This document shows positions 25,780-33,958 of a stretch of 64,000 nucleotides of DNA, piece after piece (within the stretch, counting starts at the first letter, position 1; each line of letters starts with the position of its first letter). Origin of the DNA: Microbulbifer variabilis ATCC 700307 (GTDB taxonomy: Bacteria; Pseudomonadota; Gammaproteobacteria; Pseudomonadales; Cellvibrionaceae). The position numbers and the translations under genes are program-made. The stretch is taken from the NCBI RefSeq assembly GCF_000380565.1, contig NZ_AQYJ01000024.1:1-64000 (forward strand), written 5' to 3'. The notes beneath the pieces are model-generated. The model searched no databases and had not been told where the DNA came from. It worked only from the letters and a program-made list of their open reading frames with translations.

Positions 25780-27177
25780 ATGTCTGTCCCTAAAACACCG
25801 TTATCCCGACAACAAATTATTGGCCTTACGGCGCTAACTTTTGCTATTTTCCTGATCGCCAATGACTTTACTGCCTTCTCTGTGGCAATTCCCGCTATAG
25901 AGAAGCATTTCAATTCCGATATTTCTACTGTCCAGTGGGTGATAAACGGCTATGCATTAGTTTTTGGAGTGCTAATTGTCACTGGTGGACGATTAGCGGA
26001 TATGTTTGGCCGTCGCAGGCTCTTCTTTATCGGTACCAGCATTTTTATATTTTTCTCTGTTTTGGGTGGGCTGGCAGTCGATGACTGGATGTTGCTGGGA
26101 AGCCGAGCCTTAATGGGGGTGGGAGGTGCTTTGATGTGGCCGGCAATCCTGGGTATGACTTATCAATTGATGCCGGAGGATCGGGCGGGGCAGGCAGGTG
26201 GCCTGATTATGACCGTATGTGGGTTTGCTAATTCAGTTGGGCCTCTACTTGGCGGGTTCTTTACTGACTTTCTCAGTTGGCGTTGGATCTTCTTTATCAA
26301 CTTCCCGATTGCACTGATTGCAATGCTTGTCAGTTGGCGGGTAATAGAAGATGATCGGCCAGAGGGTATTGAAGGCAGGGTGGATTATGGGGGTATAGTT
26401 TCCCTATCGCTATGTTTATTGACTTTGTTATTGGCACTAGATTTTGTTACTGATGCTGGTATTAGAAACCCGTTGATAATTGGCCTATTTGTGGTCTCAG
26501 TTTTGCTCTTTACAACTTTTGCCTGGATTGAATCAAACACCAGGAGCGATCCGCTAATACCAGCGGATGTAGCGACTAGCTGGCGATTTTTTACAGTGGG
26601 AATGACTACTCTACTGCTTTCCGTAATTTTTGTTTCTATGTTGTTGTATATTCCCCAGTTTTTAATTAAAGAGCTTGGTTTCTCCGCAGTCTGGTCCGGG
26701 GTTGGCCTGTTACCGGTGATGGTGACTTACGGAATTGTTTCCTATATCGCTGGCAGATTATTTGAGATTATGGGAGCCAAAGTAATTCTGTCTGCAGCCG
26801 CTATTTTTCTGGGCTTGGGAATGTTTCTATTGTCCGGCTTACTCGAGCAAAGTCGATATTTGCATCTGGTGCCCGGTATGATTTTCCTCGGAATGGGGTT
26901 AGGCTTATTTTTCCCCACAATTACCACGGCGGCAGTCACCGCTGTAGGGTCTAGCCGTTCCAGCCTTGCTGCAGCGCTCATATTTATGTTCCAAATTATT
27001 GGTGGTGCTATCGGGTTGGCGATGAACACAACAATTGTGGCCCTGGCTCCAAGTCTTGCAGAAGGTATTGACCGGGCCTTCAGTGTCAATGCATACCTTG
27101 CCTTGGCCGCACTTCTTGTCTGCATTTTGTTCGTAAAAGGCAAGCCTGCAAAAAGAGGGCCTGTCGCCTCAGGCTGA
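25780..27177 (+). CDS. MFS transporter, DHA2/EmrB-QacA type
   Basis: A 465-residue inner-membrane drug:H+ antiporter with about 14 hydrophobic helices. Visible motifs are STVQWVINGYALVFGVLIVTGGRLADMFGRRRLF (helix 2 and motif A), GSRALMGVGGALMWP (motif B) and GFANSVGPLLGGFF (motif C). It is a paralogue of the pump at 19566 but clearly diverged. No regulator sits beside it and no good Shine-Dalgarno precedes ATG 25780. Its substrate is unknown. Confidence 0.88.
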   Translation: MSVPKTPLSRQQIIGLTALTFAIFLIANDFTAFSVAIPAIEKHFNSDISTVQWVINGYALVFGVLIVTGGRLADMFGRRRLFFIGTSIFIFFSVLGGLAVDDWMLLGSRALMGVGGALMWPAILGMTYQLMPEDRAGQAGGLIMTVCGFANSVGPLLGGFFTDFLSWRWIFFINFPIALIAMLVSWRVIEDDRPEGIEGRVDYGGIVSLSLCLLTLLLALDFVTDAGIRNPLIIGLFVVSVLLFTTFAWIESNTRSDPLIPADVATSWRFFTVGMTTLLLSVIFVSMLLYIPQFLIKELGFSAVWSGVGLLPVMVTYGIVSYIAGRLFEIMGAKVILSAAAIFLGLGMFLLSGLLEQSRYLHLVPGMIFLGMGLGLFFPTITTAAVTAVGSSRSSLAAALIFMFQIIGGAIGLAMNTTIVALAPSLAEGIDRAFSVNAYLALAALLVCILFVKGKPAKRGPVASG

Positions 27178-27336
27178 TCTGTCTGTGTGGGCACAAGGCT
27201 GGACAGATACCAGGCTTTGTCCCGCATATCTTCGATGACTCTTTCTTCACTGAGGTTTTTCTCTGGCTGAACGCTAATAATGAAAGAGGCTTGCTTTTTT
27301 TAGCCTCGGGAGAACCCCAAATAGGTTAAAGTGCAA

Positions 27337-27353
27337 CTTCAACTTATTTGAGG
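27337..27353. promoter_or_regulatory. Weak third MerR-like dyad
   Basis: CTTCAAC-TTA-TTTGAGG is a 17-bp imperfect dyad built from the same half-sites as the two MerR-type promoters. It is one base shorter than those and has no convincing promoter elements around it. It lies in the region between the second MFS gene and the nnrS-like gene. Confidence 0.3.
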
Positions 27354-27554
27354 CGCTAAGTTTTATTTAATGCTGTATTTTATGTGGTTTTACTCACTTC
27401 ATTTTTTTTGTGACTATTCGGTTTGATGAAAAACCTATTTTTTTGTGTGGTTATAGGCTGAAAATCCCCGGCATTTTCCTATTAACTAATCCTGTTAATT
27501 AGGTAAAAATAATCCTCTCATTTAATCCTCGGAATGGAATCTCAGGTGTTAATT

Positions 27555-27726
27555 TGCCTTGCGGTGGCTTATTCCCCATAGCTTTTATGGGAAACAGCGA
27601 AGTCAGGATTTTGGTTCCTGGCCAACAGCAAGGTGAATCACTCCGAGAGAGCCCTTTAGGTTGGATAGCCCTTGCGATCGCTGGGTTAATTGTCTCGGGA
27701 GAAATAGCCTCCCTTTAGGTAAGGAG
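27555..27726 (+). ncRNA. Structured leader (candidate cis-regulatory RNA) of the nnrS-like gene
   Basis: An outer stem CCTTGC (27557-27562) / GCAAGG (27628-27633) encloses two hairpins: CCCATA/TATGGG (27575-27591) and CAGGA/TCCTG (27604-27620). A second domain is closed by CTCCGAGA (27641-27648) / TCTCGGGAG (27693-27701). Finally CTCCCTT (27709-27715) can pair, with one bulge, with the Shine-Dalgarno AAGGAG (27721-27726). CCCTTTAGGT occurs twice, once inside the second domain and once before the ribosome binding site. The layout is that of a translation-controlling riboswitch or leader. I could not match it to a known class (cobalamin, FMN, TPP and guanidine cores were considered and do not fit). 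Confidence 0.45.
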
Positions 27727-27734
27727 AACAGATT

Positions 27735-28895
27735 GTGATACCCATCGTTGACCGCGTTAGCGCGGAATCCATAGCGCCCTTCTGGCGGATGCCGTTCCGC
27801 CCATTTTTCTGGGGTGGGGCACTCTGGAGCATGATTGCCCTGCTAATCTGGCAAATGCAGCTTTCTGGCTGGCAGCTTCCAGCTTTACGTGTCGGCGTAG
27901 CCTGGCATTCCCATGAGATGTTATTTGGATTTGCTGCGGCGGTGATAGTTGGCTTCCTCGGCACAGCCATGCAGACATGGACCGGAATTCCCTCACCTAA
28001 AGGGGGACAGTTAATGGGCCTGGCGGGGCTGTGGCTATTAGCTCGCTTGGGCTATCTCATAGCGGCAGTACCACTGTGGATGCCGGTTTGTGCTGAAGTG
28101 ACATTTTTCCTATTGGCAGCCTTTTTACTCGGTGCACGGGTATTGCGCACCCGGCAATGGCGCAATCTGTTTGTATTGCCTGCTATGTTGGCTTTTGCCG
28201 GGCTTTCAGCCTGTCATTGGTTGCTGCCCAGCGCGCAGAGCAGGGTAGCTCTCGTGGCTCTGTTGCTGGTTACAGCAATTATTCTGGTGATTGGTGGCAG
28301 GGTGATTCCCTTCTTTACTGCAAGGCGCTTTCAGCTAAGTCAGCGCGATAAGCTACCGGTTATCGAGTGGGGTACCCACATAGCTGCTGTGCTGCTTCTG
28401 TTGAGTGTAGTGATTGATCTACCCCGTATGGTTTGGGCCTTGTTAGCACTGGTGCTTGGTGGGTTACAACTGGTGCGCGTACTGCGCTGGCACCCGACTA
28501 AGATTTGGAGTGAGCCTATGGTTTGGTCACTACATTTGAGTTACTGGCTGGTGGTATTGGGGTGCTTTCTTGCAGCGCTCTCCTGGAGCGGTTTAGCGCC
28601 CGGTTGGCAGAGTCCCGCATTACATGCATTTGCGGTAGGTGGTATTGGCGGTTTGATTCTGGCTATGACCAGTCGAGTCAGCCTTGGTCACACAGGGCGT
28701 ATGTTGAAAGCACCGCGCTTGATGCCCTTGGCATTTGCTGCACTGGCATTGTCCGCGTTGGCTCGTATCTTCTGGGCCCCAGCTCCCAGCGGTTTTCTTG
28801 CAGCGATTATTGCTTGGATTGTAGGCTATTCTCTCTTCTTACTGTATTACACCCCGGTTCTTTTTCAGCCTCGTGTAGATGGGCATCCGGGGTAA
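27735..28895 (+). CDS. nnrS: NnrS family haem/copper membrane protein
   Basis: A 386-residue polytopic membrane protein with about 12 helices. The NnrS signature is clear: RPFFWGGALWSMIALLIW near the N-terminus, AWHSHEMLFGFAAAVIVGFLGTAMQTWTG, and later ILVIGGRVIPFFTARR and MTSRVSLGHTGR. NnrS proteins are linked to resistance to nitric oxide stress and bind haem and copper in the one studied case. The start is GTG 27735 behind AAGGAG at 27721. It is preceded by a structured leader that may sequester that ribosome binding site. No other denitrification genes are nearby, so a stand-alone NO-tolerance role is likely. Confidence 0.9.
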   Translation: MIPIVDRVSAESIAPFWRMPFRPFFWGGALWSMIALLIWQMQLSGWQLPALRVGVAWHSHEMLFGFAAAVIVGFLGTAMQTWTGIPSPKGGQLMGLAGLWLLARLGYLIAAVPLWMPVCAEVTFFLLAAFLLGARVLRTRQWRNLFVLPAMLAFAGLSACHWLLPSAQSRVALVALLLVTAIILVIGGRVIPFFTARRFQLSQRDKLPVIEWGTHIAAVLLLLSVVIDLPRMVWALLALVLGGLQLVRVLRWHPTKIWSEPMVWSLHLSYWLVVLGCFLAALSWSGLAPGWQSPALHAFAVGGIGGLILAMTSRVSLGHTGRMLKAPRLMPLAFAALALSALARIFWAPAPSGFLAAIIAWIVGYSLFLLYYTPVLFQPRVDGHPG

Positions 28896-28965
28896 GCACC
28901 TGGATATTCAGTATAGCGACGCTGGCTAGCGACTAGCGAGCGCCGCTCCTGTCAGGCAGCTGTCA

Positions 28966-29388
28966 CTAATTATTCTCAATATTATCCATTTGGGGGAAGG
29001 CGTCGAACTTGAGCGCCTTGTCCAGATTCTGGTCCCAGTCCGCTTTACTGGCCATAAAAATATGTGCGGTGGGTTCCATGGAAACCTCACAGTCCAGGCT
29101 GCCAGCAGGTACTGCCAGGTAACCACCTTCTTTATCTTCAAAGGGTAGTGCCGAGCCACAATTATTACAGAAACTTTTTACATGGCGTGTGGCTGGCAGC
29201 TTGAATACTTTTACCTGTTGTTTCCCAGAGATCCAGTTTAATTTAGCCGATGTTGAAAACAGGCTGGCTGCGTGGGCAGAGCCCGTGTCCTTACGACAGT
29301 GGTTGCAGTGGCAAAGAAAAAAATTTTCAAAGTCACCGTCGACTTCGAAATGGATATCTCCGCAGAGGCAGGATCCTGATTTATTCAT
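28966..29388 (-). CDS. GFA-family zinc-binding protein
   Basis: A 140-residue protein of the glutathione-dependent formaldehyde-activating-like family. The metal sites are C-L-C near residue 7, CHCNHC (about 26-31) and FCNNCGS (about 73-79). These reproduce the family's CxC, CxxC and CxxC pattern of two zinc sites. Most members of the family have no proven formaldehyde activity, so only the fold is assigned. It is convergent with the nnrS-like gene. Confidence 0.85.
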   Translation of the reverse strand: MNKSGSCLCGDIHFEVDGDFENFFLCHCNHCRKDTGSAHAASLFSTSAKLNWISGKQQVKVFKLPATRHVKSFCNNCGSALPFEDKEGGYLAVPAGSLDCEVSMEPTAHIFMASKADWDQNLDKALKFDAFPQMDNIENN

Positions 29389-29513
29389 AGCTGCTCCTTA
29401 ACAGTTGATTGTGAACCGTTATTTCTATAAGTAGATAGATTGGGTTTATTATCTTTTAGTCCTATTGAGGGTATACCTATAGTTTCAAAATATTTAGAAG
29501 TGAAATAAATATA

Positions 29514-30305
29514 TTAAATTTGAATAACTCCCTTTAGGTACTGAATCGCCTTGCCGGAGACAATAACCCTGTCCCCCTTGATTTGGCAGTTGAGCACCCC
29601 CCCTCTTTTTGAGGCTTGGAAGGCTGTGAGTCGCGATTTATCCAGCTTAGCGGCCCAGTAGGGAGCAAGCCCCGCGTGAATAGAGCCGGTTACCGGATCT
29701 TCAGCCCCACCATTGGATGGCCAGAAGTATCTTGAAATAAAATCAAATTCCTTCGATCGAGCCGTAACTACTACATCATAAGGTGCAAGCTTTTTTAATT
29801 TTTCTGCATCTTGTTCCAGTTGATAAATAGTATCTTCGCTGTCATAGATGGCAAAGTAGGCTTGCTGGTTGCGCAGAACTTGTTTGGGAAGGCTGGATAA
29901 TCCATCGATCAAATCTTCTGGGGTATGCTCTACACGTTCCGGATTTCTGTTGGGGAAGTCCATAAAGATTTCGCCCTCCCTATTTTGGGTAATTTGCATT
30001 TTCCCTACTGCTTGCGCAGAAAAATTTAGGGTATCCAGTTGGGGGTGTTTTGAGAAGACCACAAAGGCGGAGGCCAGGGTTGCATGACCACAGAAATCCA
30101 CTTCGGTTATTGGGGAGAACCAGCGAATCTGGTATTCACTTTCAGATTGTTTGAGCAGGAATGCGGTTTCAGAAAGGTTATTTTCTGCCGCAATAGCTTG
30201 CATTTGCATTTCGCTAAGCCAGCTTTTTGTAATTATGACTGCTGCAGCATTACCGCCAAATTGAGTTTCGGTGAAGGCGTCGACTATATTAATTTCTAGT
30301 TCCAT
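29514..30305 (-). CDS. PhzF-family isomerase/epimerase
   Basis: A 263-residue protein with the two-lobed diaminopimelate-epimerase fold of the PhzF family. The N-terminus has VDAFTETQFGGNAAAVI, the catalytic glutamate is in AENNLSETAFLL, and the second lobe shows VDFCGHATLASAFV and AEDPVTGSIHAGLAPYWA. The family includes the phenazine enzyme PhzF, but most members have unknown substrates, and no phenazine genes are present here. It is transcribed towards the GFA gene with a 125-bp gap. Confidence 0.88.
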   Translation of the reverse strand: MELEINIVDAFTETQFGGNAAAVIITKSWLSEMQMQAIAAENNLSETAFLLKQSESEYQIRWFSPITEVDFCGHATLASAFVVFSKHPQLDTLNFSAQAVGKMQITQNREGEIFMDFPNRNPERVEHTPEDLIDGLSSLPKQVLRNQQAYFAIYDSEDTIYQLEQDAEKLKKLAPYDVVVTARSKEFDFISRYFWPSNGGAEDPVTGSIHAGLAPYWAAKLDKSRLTAFQASKRGGVLNCQIKGDRVIVSGKAIQYLKGVIQI

Positions 30306-30579
30306 TCTAGAGTTCCCTTCAATAATTGAAATGCTCAGCTGAAGAAACAGCTATGATAAAGATGGGCGGGATGCCCGATACCACTAATGATTTTTCAATC
30401 ACCCCCTAAATAGCCCCTTGATCCTGATCTGTATCAGTATTTCAACGGTATTTCCACTTTACAGTCTGCGTCACTTTGGCCGGTGCTGGGCATTTCGCCA
30501 GAAGTAAAATCGGTACTTCTTTTCAGTGTTGTCGGATATCAAAATTGTTGTGGAAAAGGGCTTGCTCTAGGGGGTTGGA

Positions 30580-31749
30580 ATGTTGCAAACAGATATTGCT
30601 ATCGTAGGGGCTGGTCCCGCAGGACTCGCCCTGGCTGTGATGTTGGCCCGGCGCGACATTAGAGTAACGCTTTTGGAGCGCCAGGGCGAGGAGACCTTGG
30701 GGAATCCTGATGATGATGGACGAGAAATAGCCCTAACCCATAAGTCGGTCAGAATTTTAGAGAGCCTCGGGGTCTGGCAACGCCTGCGGGATGATGAAGT
30801 CGGTGTCTTACAAGCAGCAACGGTGGTAGATGGCAACTCGACTTCCAGCCTGAATTTTGATAGCCGTGGGCGAGGTCCCTTAGGGTTTATTGTACCCAAT
30901 TCAGCAATACGCCGCACGCTGTATGAGGTTGCTGGCGAGGAAGCGAATATTCAGTTGCGTTGCAACAGTGCCGTTACCGGTATGCACTTGGAAGATAACT
31001 GCCGAGTCTTGAATATTGAGGGGGCTGACGATCTGGCTGTTGCGTTATTAATAGCGGCTGATAGTCGTTTCTCTGAGGTACGGCGCATGGCTGGGATTGG
31101 GGCTGACATGCGGGATTTTGGCCGTGTGGCAGTTGTAGGCCGGGTGCGGACGGAGCGCGTTCATCAGGGGATTGCACGGGAATGTTTTCGTTACGGTTCC
31201 ACGCTAGCGCTTCTGCCATTATCTGAGCCCAAGACTTCCTCTGCAGTTGTGACAATTTCGGCCAGCCGGGCCGAAGAAATTATGCAGCTAAGTGATGCTG
31301 AGTTTGCTGCTCATGTGCAGCGTGAGAGCACTGCAATACTTGGCTCAGTGGAGCCTTGTGGTAAGCGCCACAAGTATCCGCTGGTGGGGGTTTATGCGCA
31401 TCAATTCTATGCGGAGCGCTTTGCTTTGGTCGGGGATGCAGCTGTGGGGATGCATCCGGTGACAGCACATGGTTTTAACCTGGGACTTGCTGGCACGGAC
31501 TCGCTGAGTCGCCAATTAGAAACTGTGGCTCGTTTGTATCAGCCTGCGAAGTTAGCTCGAGCGCTGTCTCGTTACCAGATTCAACATCGCCTTGAATCTC
31601 AGCCTATTTACTCGGGTACAAATCGGGTGGTTGATCTGTTCACCAATGATCACTTGCCGGCCAAACTACTGCGCAAGGCGGTATTGCGTGTTAGCGAACA
31701 TTTTCCGCCGGTGCGGCGAGCCATAGTGCACCAGCTTACCCGTCACTGA
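30580..31749 (+). CDS. ubiM: FAD-dependent aromatic hydroxylase of the UbiH/COQ6 family, UbiM-like
   Basis: A 389-residue flavoprotein monooxygenase. The Rossmann dinucleotide fold DIAIVGAGPAGLALAVMLARR is at the N-terminus. Next come the LTHKSVRILESLGVW region and the second FAD motif LVGDAAVGMHPVTAHGFNLGLAGTDSL. The last motif, with its GMHPVTAHGFN wording, resembles UbiM, the broad-specificity ubiquinone hydroxylase. The UbiM label is from memory of that motif; UbiH/F/I-type membership is certain. Being in an island is consistent with the patchy, transferable distribution of ubiM. It may add to, not replace, the core ubiquinone hydroxylases encoded elsewhere. Confidence 0.75.
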   Translation: MLQTDIAIVGAGPAGLALAVMLARRDIRVTLLERQGEETLGNPDDDGREIALTHKSVRILESLGVWQRLRDDEVGVLQAATVVDGNSTSSLNFDSRGRGPLGFIVPNSAIRRTLYEVAGEEANIQLRCNSAVTGMHLEDNCRVLNIEGADDLAVALLIAADSRFSEVRRMAGIGADMRDFGRVAVVGRVRTERVHQGIARECFRYGSTLALLPLSEPKTSSAVVTISASRAEEIMQLSDAEFAAHVQRESTAILGSVEPCGKRHKYPLVGVYAHQFYAERFALVGDAAVGMHPVTAHGFNLGLAGTDSLSRQLETVARLYQPAKLARALSRYQIQHRLESQPIYSGTNRVVDLFTNDHLPAKLLRKAVLRVSEHFPPVRRAIVHQLTRH

Positions 31750-32277
31750 CCAAAGGCCTGTGCGAAATAGTGAAATACGTGCCTACGGGAGTAGGTTGCG
31801 AGCGAGAAAGGAATAGGGCATGGAAGCCGATTCTCGGCCAGGCAGGTAGCCTATTTCTATGCGGTTTAATCTGCAGAGCTTGCGGTGGAGGTACTTTGGG
31901 AGGCACTTGGTAATCTGAACACCACCGCGTTGACTGTAATCGAAAGTGATATCGACAACCTGTTGGTTGAGACGAATGTATTTGCAGGTGGTTGTGGGGA
32001 GCAAAAAGTATCATTTGCGATTAGTACTCTTTCGGCTAGTTAAAAAACGGTATTTTCATCGCCAAAAAGCCTGATAAGGCAACCAATTACAGAGCGACTG
32101 GCATGGGGTAAGGCATAGAGGTGCGCCAGACAATAATGTCAGTGGCAATTACTCCTATATGGTCGGCCCAGCCGTATGCTCACGGCAGATATTTCCATTT
32201 CCCGGGCTTTGTCTGATTTGCAGCTTCCGAAGTGAGCTATATTCCGGCTAGCGTTTGGTAAAGAGTGGGCTGTGCGC
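31750..32277. other. Gap with no supported gene
   Basis: About 530 bp. A minus-strand frame around 31783-32004 (for example QQVVDITFDYSQRGGVQITKC) has coding-like composition, but no ribosome binding site and no family I know. It may be a remnant of a small gene. Confidence 0.35.
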
Positions 32278-32676
32278 ATGAACATCCCTGAAGCCAACAA
32301 GCACTTGGTTCGCGAAGCGTTCCGCCCGTGGGAGGCGGGTGACAGTGGCCCCCTTTTTGACCTGATCGCTGAGGACGTGTTGTGGACAGTGATAGGCACT
32401 ACATGCGCTTCGGGGATCTTTCACTCCAAGCAGGCTTTAATTGATGATGCTTTCGGCCCGCTATTAGATCACCTGGAGGATGGTCTCAAGACAACTTTTG
32501 TCGACCTTGCAGCAGAGGGAGAGAAGGTATTTTTGCGCTTTGAAAGCACCGGCCATGCATTAAATGGCGTAGAATACAAGCAGGTTTACTGTTGGGCGAT
32601 GGTGATGCGCGATGCGAAAATCGTAGAGATCACTGCGTACCTGGATACCGACCTGCTGGCCCGAGTGTTTACCTAG
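32278..32676 (+). CDS. NTF2-like (SnoaL/ketosteroid-isomerase-related) protein
   Basis: A 132-residue protein of the cone-shaped NTF2-like fold: KHLVREAFRPWEAGDSGPLFDLIAEDVLWTVIG at the N-terminus, the FHSKQALIDDAFGPL helix, and the FLRFESTGHALNGVEYKQVYCWAMVMRDAKIVEITAYLDTD strands. Such proteins are often small isomerases or binding proteins of unspecified substrate. ATG 32278 or the GTG two codons earlier may be the start. It is the last gene of the island before the initiator tRNAs. Confidence 0.75.
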   Translation: MNIPEANKHLVREAFRPWEAGDSGPLFDLIAEDVLWTVIGTTCASGIFHSKQALIDDAFGPLLDHLEDGLKTTFVDLAAEGEKVFLRFESTGHALNGVEYKQVYCWAMVMRDAKIVEITAYLDTDLLARVFT

Positions 32677-33013
32677 TTGTTGTGAAGCTGTCGCTTTTCG
32701 CTTTGGGTGTGGGAATGACGACAGTGGAGATTGCAGGGATAAAGAAGTAGTGCTCGATGTTCAACTCGCACTTGTTCCCAAAGCCGCAATAGTCGTTCGT
32801 ACTATGCCCTCCTTTAGGGTTGTCTGTCATATGCAACGAATGGCCCTAAGTGGCCCTTTAGGTGATTCTACGCAGGGGAGTTTTACAGTGATCTCTATGC
32901 GGCCAGTAAAGCCCGGAGCATACCCGGAGCATAAAAGTATCTTCGGGGGGCGCTTGGGCCAGAAAAAGGTAGGGGGTTTTACGCGTTAGGCGAAAACAAA
33001 TGCCAATTACAGC
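32677..33013. other. Gap at the right edge of the island; no gene seen
   Basis: No supported gene. An 80-codon plus-strand frame (32750-32989) has no ribosome binding site and an implausible composition. Confidence 0.45.
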
Positions 33014-33042
33014 TTGACTCACCAGGGCTGTATACATAGAAT
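33014..33042 (+). promoter_or_regulatory. Sigma-70 promoter of the initiator tRNA genes
   Basis: TTGACT (33014-33019), 17-bp spacer, TAGAAT (33037-33042), with a GC-rich GCGCAGCC discriminator as in stringently controlled stable-RNA promoters. It marks the return of core sequence. Confidence 0.7.
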
Positions 33043-33119
33043 GCGCAGCCTCTTGAGTGGTTGGGTTAGTCCCGCCGCAGGGAAACGAAGGTCAACCAGG
33101 CTTTGTTTCTTGGAGTTGT

Positions 33120-33196
<77 letters not shown>

Positions 33197-33238
33197 AATT
33201 TGCTTTTAAGCAAATACTTTTGATTGCGCATTTGTTGT

Positions 33239-33315
<77 letters not shown>

Positions 33316-33356
33316 AATTTTGCATTTACGCATACTGGCTGCGTAAATGTGCGGTC

Positions 33357-33378
33357 AAAGCCCCGTCAGGGGCTTTTT
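33357..33378 (+). terminator. Terminator after the tRNA-fMet pair
   Basis: AAAGCCCC and GGGGCTTT form an 8-bp stem with a GTCA loop and a following T-run; it probably allows partial read-through into rimP. Confidence 0.75.
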
Positions 33379-33451
33379 CGTATCTGCAAGAAAAGTTGCG
33401 GATATTTTTCGAAGTGGGCCGCAGGCCCATTTTTTGTATGTGGTGACGTAA

Positions 33452-33916
33452 ATGGCGAGCAAACGCGAATTGCTGGAAGAGCTTCTGGCGCCGGTGGTGG
33501 CATCGCTGGGATGCGAACTGTGGGGTATTGAATATCAAACTCACGGTCGTAACGCGCTGCTGCGCATCTATATCGATTCTGAAAACGGTATTTCGGTTGA
33601 GGATTGCGAGAAAGTGAGTCGTCAGTCCAGTGCAGTACTGGATGTGGAAGACCCAATCAGTGGTAAGTACACACTGGAGGTCTCTTCCCCGGGGCTCGAT
33701 CGTCCTCTTTATAAACTGGAGCAGTACGAGCGCTTTACCGGTGCCCAGATTGAAGTTCGCCTGCGCATGCCGCTGGATGGGCAGCGTAAATGGCGAGGCC
33801 TGCTGGCCGGCGTAGAGGGCGATGAAGTAGTTTTGCGCGTGGACAGCGAAAATGAATACCTGTTGCCAATCGACAGCATCGAGAAGGCAAGCATTATTCC
33901 CCAATTTACCAAATAA
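33452..33916 (+). CDS. rimP: Ribosome maturation factor RimP
   Basis: A 154-residue protein needed for 30S subunit maturation. The family pattern is evident: the N-terminal helix [22 protein letters not shown], the [23 protein letters not shown] core, [26 protein letters not shown], and the C-terminal SH3-like domain [22 protein letters not shown] 33452 follows a weak ribosome binding site. It is the first gene of the rimP-nusA-infB-rbfA-truB-rpsO-pnp cluster. Confidence 0.95.
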   Translation: MASKRELLEELLAPVVASLGCELWGIEYQTHGRNALLRIYIDSENGISVEDCEKVSRQSSAVLDVEDPISGKYTLEVSSPGLDRPLYKLEQYERFTGAQIEVRLRMPLDGQRKWRGLLAGVEGDEVVLRVDSENEYLLPIDSIEKASIIPQFTK

Positions 33917-33958
33917 CCTGTAGGAGCCTGAGCTCAGGCGATTTTGAGGCACAGTTGC

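Noticed and set aside
27557-27701. Cobalamin, FMN, TPP or guanidine-I riboswitch in the nnrS leader
   Set aside because: CCGAGAGA at 27643 recalls the guanidine-I core, but the partner AGGG-CCG block is absent. The conserved cores of the other classes are also missing.
32750-32989. Plus-strand 80-codon frame at the right end of the island
   Set aside because: It has no Shine-Dalgarno, a composition unlike a folded protein, and no recognisable motif.
33063-33076. GGGTTAGTCCCGCC resembling the tRNA-Leu T-arm GGGTTCAAGTCCCGCC, as a possible right attachment site of the island
   Set aside because: It is short, contains a two-base deletion, and lies downstream of the -10 box of the tRNA-fMet promoter, where an island boundary would separate promoter and tRNA. 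Chance similarity is more likely.
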